Shown: piece by piece, positions 14,059 to 16,282 of the stretch | How positions within the stretch are numbered: the stretch's first letter is position 1 | Layout: the number at the start of each line of letters is the position of its first letter | DNA from: Spirochaetes bacterium ADurb.Bin110 | GTDB lineage: Bacteria; Spirochaetota; Spirochaetia; Treponematales; Rectinemataceae | Direction: 5' to 3' | NCBI GenBank assembly: GCA_002070755.1 | Contig: MWDY01000127.1 | Location: 1-16,282 of the forward strand | Length of the DNA stretch: 16,282 bases | Translations under genes and position numbers: made by a program | Notes under the pieces: generated by a model | Told to the model about the DNA's origin: nothing | What the model saw: the letters and a program-made list of their open reading frames with translations, nothing else | Database searches by the model: none

Positions 14059-14600
14059 GCGATGAATCCGTAGACAGTAATATATAGATCGCTTCCTACC
14101 TCGAAGTTACCATCGGCTAGGATGTCTATTCCTTTCTCTAGTCTGCCTCCTAAGCTCATGCCGAATTCTGCTTCAAGTATCACTCCATCTGAATTGGGCG
14201 AGATATAGTTTCCAGGAATTAATTGCTCTGCGTTTATTGTAGCGAATCGATAGATTAAATCTGTCCCAGAGTCTGCGATGTATACATTTCTACCATTTCC
14301 TCCATCCCAGGCGTTTTCTCCATTCAAAATTAGGTAAAAACCAATGGGGTAGGCCTTCTGCTCCGAAGCCAGGTCGTTTTCATCTAGTAGGCTTACCCTT
14401 GTCGCAGCTTCTGTTGCCTTAAGCTTGGCTGTCCGCGTAAAGAACTTTTGTATACTCTGTCCTGGCTCAATATTATCTATTTTCTTAAGTATGCGCTTTT
14501 GCTCTTCTGATAATTTTAATAGCTCTTGCCCGAGTAATGTTTTTTGGCCATCAGGGTTAATTCTATTTAGGATTTCCGCTTTTATGTAATCAATAGCCAT
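14055..14600 (-). CDS. Phage structural protein, probably head decoration
   Basis: The 181-residue protein has a helical N-terminus (residues 1-45) and a beta-rich rest (YPIGFYLILNGENAWDG, GVILEAEFGMSLGGRLEKGIDILADGNFEVGSDLYITVYG). It follows the coat gene by nine bases with AGGAG upstream. Position and fold pattern fit a capsid decoration or head-fibre protein. I recognise no named family. Confidence 0.6.
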   Translation of the reverse strand: MAIDYIKAEILNRINPDGQKTLLGQELLKLSEEQKRILKKIDNIEPGQSIQKFFTRTAKLKATEAATRVSLLDENDLASEQKAYPIGFYLILNGENAWDGGNGRNVYIADSGTDLIYRFATINAEQLIPGNYISPNSDGVILEAEFGMSLGGRLEKGIDILADGNFEVGSDLYITVYGFIA

Positions 14601-14609
14601 TTTCTTCTC

Positions 14610-15752
14610 CTATCCTAGGAGCAGTACGACATGCTCACTCATAACTACCTTGAATCCCCACGCTAGGTGAATCTCCCAGGTTATTTGTCCATATTGCGCA
14701 ATCTCTAAGAGCAGGTAGGTTAGACCTCGCATATCCGAGATGAGCGCTTGCTGCATTGTGGGGTTATCTGGCATTGCCGGAGGCCGCATAATTCCAACCA
14801 CTGCCCCGCGGTCAAAAGCAAGACATGGAGTATAGCTCTCTCCTATGGTTATCGGAGTAGAGACAGGGATGGTCTTTCGCACTCCTGGCTGTCCTATCGC
14901 TAGCATCTGCATCGCTGCAGTCACTTCGTTGTGGCTCACATAAAGGCTTTGGTCTCCTTCAAAGGAGAGGATGTCTCCCTCTTTAATTGTGCCTGTGCCC
15001 GAAGCTCCTGAGAGGATAGTACTCGTAGCTCCTTTTGCCATGGGAGTTGTCGCATTTGTAAGGTAGTTAGCCCCGCTTCCTTTTGTGTGCTCGCTTATTT
15101 GTGCGCTTGCCATGATTCTAAAACCAAATTGCGGCAGTAATATACCTTTCCTACGCTCTTCGTCGCTGCCTGCAGCATAGGCTTGCTGTATGGTCGAGAG
15201 CTTAAATAAGTTTGCTTCAGCGCCGCTATCGCAGACAAATTGCGCATCTGAAAGCGGGCAGCCATTCTCCTTTAGGATCTTTCGTACCCCGATTAGATCA
15301 TCTAGCGAGGAGCTAAAGGGAGTTGTGCCTGCAGTTCCTATCGCTCTCGAGGCGCCCTTTACAATAGCGTCGATACAGTCCGATTCGGCAGCATTTCTTA
15401 AGGACCTCATCTCCTGCAGCACTTTTAGCCTAATCCATTCTTTGTCGGTTCCTGCATTCTCAAGGCTTCGCCTCTCTTCCCCGGTAAGGTGCCAACTCCG
15501 CTTCATAGATGCTGTGATTTGTACGTCGACGCTGCTAGCCGTGTCAGAGTCTCCTTGTGGTGTCACGTTCCCTGGCACAAACTCTACAGGAGTTCCACCT
15601 GCGGCAATAGGAATCTTTAGAAGGTCACCTTTGGCCACTCGCTTATCGTCCAGATTTAAGCTTATAGATTGCAGCGCACCTGTATCTTCTACAGAGACCT
15701 CTTGCGCAGCAGAGAATAGTATCGGCGCAAGGCTTTCAAATATGTTTGGCAT
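14610..15752 (-). CDS. Major capsid (coat) protein, P22 gp5-like HK97 fold
   Basis: The 380-residue protein resembles the P22-type coat family: a start NIFESLAPILFSAAQEV, GDLLKIPIAAGG near residue 45, TASMKRSWHLTGEERRSL near 85, DCIDAIVKGASRAIGTAG near 125, FDRGAVVGIMRPPAMPDN near 320, and a C-terminal ITWEIHLAWGFKVV. It would form the head shell. Many members need a separate scaffold gene just upstream; none is visible. AAGGAAA precedes the ATG. No portal, protease or terminase gene lies between it and the window edge, which is unlike the standard head module. Confidence 0.85.
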   Translation of the reverse strand: MPNIFESLAPILFSAAQEVSVEDTGALQSISLNLDDKRVAKGDLLKIPIAAGGTPVEFVPGNVTPQGDSDTASSVDVQITASMKRSWHLTGEERRSLENAGTDKEWIRLKVLQEMRSLRNAAESDCIDAIVKGASRAIGTAGTTPFSSSLDDLIGVRKILKENGCPLSDAQFVCDSGAEANLFKLSTIQQAYAAGSDEERRKGILLPQFGFRIMASAQISEHTKGSGANYLTNATTPMAKGATSTILSGASGTGTIKEGDILSFEGDQSLYVSHNEVTAAMQMLAIGQPGVRKTIPVSTPITIGESYTPCLAFDRGAVVGIMRPPAMPDNPTMQQALISDMRGLTYLLLEIAQYGQITWEIHLAWGFKVVMSEHVVLLLG

Positions 15753-15769
15753 TATTTATTTCCTTTTTC

Positions 15770-15853
15770 TTAGTTCTGTGTGATTGTTCCACCGCTCGAG
15801 ATAAAGGCTGAGCGTTCCTTGGCCGGTAGTCCCCAGAATTGTTCTGCATGCAT
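15770..15853 (-). CDS. Possible 27-residue ORF ahead of the coat gene
   Basis: This tiny ORF (starting MHAEQFWGLPAKERS) ends 17 bases before the coat gene. Its frame stays open for about 15 further codons upstream (containing AWEFKSLSKGDSTK) with no start codon, so it could be the tail of a decayed gene. An alternative 46-residue ORF at 15896-15756 in another frame overlaps it. Neither has a well-placed ribosome-binding site. I cannot decide which, if any, is translated. Confidence 0.25.
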   Translation of the reverse strand: MHAEQFWGLPAKERSAFISSGGTITQN

Positions 15854-15999
15854 ACTTTTTGTAGAATCTCCCTTTGAAAGGCTCTTGAACTCCCATGCAG
15901 TTATTTATTTTTAGCCTTATTTTTCAGGCTTTCCCCCATTTTAGAACCTTCTAGTGCTACGTATATGCTACGAGCTTTGCAAAAATCGCAAACAGGCTT

Positions 16000-16024
16000 T
16001 TGACAATTTTTGAATTTTTGTCAA
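16000..16024. promoter_or_regulatory. Inverted repeat TTGACAA-N11-TTGTCAA, possible operator
   Basis: Seven-base perfect arms are separated by an AT-rich 11-bp spacer. The arms contain a -35-like TTGACA on both strands. The symmetry and A/T-tract spacer suit a dimeric repressor site upstream of the coat operon, but no promoter could be completed. Confidence 0.35.
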
Positions 16025-16116
16025 TTCGTCTGTGTGCGATAGCAGCGGGTTGGCTGTATTTTTCCGAGCCCCTCTTTTTCCGCAATGCATACCGGTGCCC
16101 TCGCCAGTGAAGAGGC

Positions 16117-16135
16117 GGCGGGCATAAAGCCCGCC
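16117..16135. promoter_or_regulatory. Strong GC hairpin GGCGGGC-ATAAA-GCCCGCC
   Basis: Perfect seven-base GC arms and a five-base loop stand out from AT-rich surroundings; with one mismatch the stem extends outward toward GAGG/CCTC. No T-run follows on either strand, so it is not a standard terminator. It lies about 50 bp downstream of the partial gene's stop codon and could stabilise an mRNA end. Confidence 0.45.
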
Positions 16136-16143
16136 AGCCCTCT

Positions 16144-16211
16144 CAAAGTGCCATCAAAGTATACAATTCATACAAAGTTAGGTATCAACTTTGCACACTT
16201 TGTACAGTTTG
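16144..16211. repeat. Symmetric cluster of CAAAGT / ACTTTG elements
   Basis: Three CAAAGT copies (16144-16149, 16155-16160, 16173-16178) face three inverted copies: ACTTTG at 16188-16193 and 16197-16202, and the variant AGTTTG at 16206-16211. The inverted copies are spaced by exactly 9 bp. The inner elements sit in longer words (CATACAAAGTT; ACTTTGCAC, ACTTTGTAC). It overlaps the end of the partial winged-helix-like gene, suggesting an operator or iteron array. Confidence 0.55.
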
Positions 16212-16282
16212 TATGCCTTTTTGTAGCAAAGTATATTCCCCGTACTGCGTGCGCACGATAAGTCCATTGTCAGCCAGCCGCC
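16185..16282 (-). CDS. 3' end of a possible winged-helix regulator (partial)
   Basis: Entering from the window edge, the frame encodes 31 residues ending at TGA (16187-16185). The part RLADNGLIVRTQYGEYTL, then QKG, is what the recognition helix and wing end of a winged-helix DNA-binding protein looks like. The last residues (QTVQSVQS) are encoded by the 9-bp repeats. It could be a phage regulator or replication protein. The assignment is tentative because so little is visible. Confidence 0.4.
   Translation of the reverse strand, partial: RLADNGLIVRTQYGEYTLLQKGIQTVQSVQS

Larger units (their letters stand above)
15854..16184. other. Non-coding control region before the coat gene
   Basis: These 331 bp contain no convincing gene. 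They hold, on the plus strand, the inverted repeat TTGACAA/TTGTCAA at 16000-16024, two CGTAGCA-like direct repeats near 15956-15975, a hairpin with AGCCT/AGGCT arms near 15914-15931, the strong GC hairpin at 16117-16135 and half of the CAAAGT cluster. A promoter for the coat operon is expected here; a TTGACA exists at the inverted repeat but no -10 box lies at the right distance. Confidence 0.5.

Noticed and set aside
15190..15783. A 197-residue plus-strand open frame
   Set aside because: It is antisense to the coat gene, whose family pattern and ribosome site are clear; low-complexity Ser/Pro/Phe-rich composition is typical of a shadow frame.
1..16282. tRNA, rRNA or phage integrase genes
   Set aside because: I saw no cloverleaf, no rRNA-like stretch and no tyrosine or serine recombinase motif in any frame of the window.

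Overview
The window reads as a bacterial accessory region, mostly coded on the minus strand, so that in gene order it runs from high to low coordinates. No ribosomal or housekeeping marker is present. A spirochaete host (Treponema-like) is my best guess, from the phage module type, a lysis-region protein resembling spirochaetal DUF261, and integron-style cassette junctions. The phage genes and the cassettes are AT-rich with many overlapping start/stop codons; the insertion sequence differs in base composition.

Layout in the direction of transcription. (1) 16282-15770: the 3' end of a winged-helix-like gene, a symmetric cluster of CAAAGT/ACTTTG elements, a strong GC hairpin and a long inverted repeat, with only tiny ORFs. 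(2) 15752-7772: a compact prophage structural and lysis block: P22-type/HK97-fold coat protein, probable head-decoration protein, head-tail adaptor, head closure, tail terminator, a 49-residue ORF, Dit, a beta-propeller receptor-binding protein, a Gp37/Tal-like protein, then small membrane proteins, a candidate Cys/His lysin, a holin-like protein and two overlapping coiled-coil membrane proteins that look like spanins. No tail-tube or tape-measure gene lies between the tail terminator and Dit, and no portal or terminase lies before the coat gene. (3) 7542-4930: integron-like gene cassettes. A DUF6946-type protein and a triple-repeat Cys/His (zinc-ribbon-like) protein are translationally coupled and followed by a convincing 108-bp attC-like folded site. 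Immediately after comes a secreted caspase-fold peptidase with a LamG domain. A second, weaker attC-like element lies upstream of the pair. (4) 4929-4584: a gene-poor junction with three 24-bp tandem repeats. (5) About 4583-1955: an IS21-family element (istA, istB) with multiple terminal repeats. (6) 1880-238: a restriction-modification pair (ThaI-like endonuclease, then a beta-class DNA methyltransferase) with its own promoter. (7) 1-96: the end of an unrecognised plus-strand gene.

The phage block would build and release a particle. The R-M pair would defend the host. The cassette genes could be defence or surface functions, but that is inference. The items I consider most worth checking are the attC-delimited cassettes, the tail operon lacking tube and tape measure, and the 260-nt dual-coding overlap in the lysis region.
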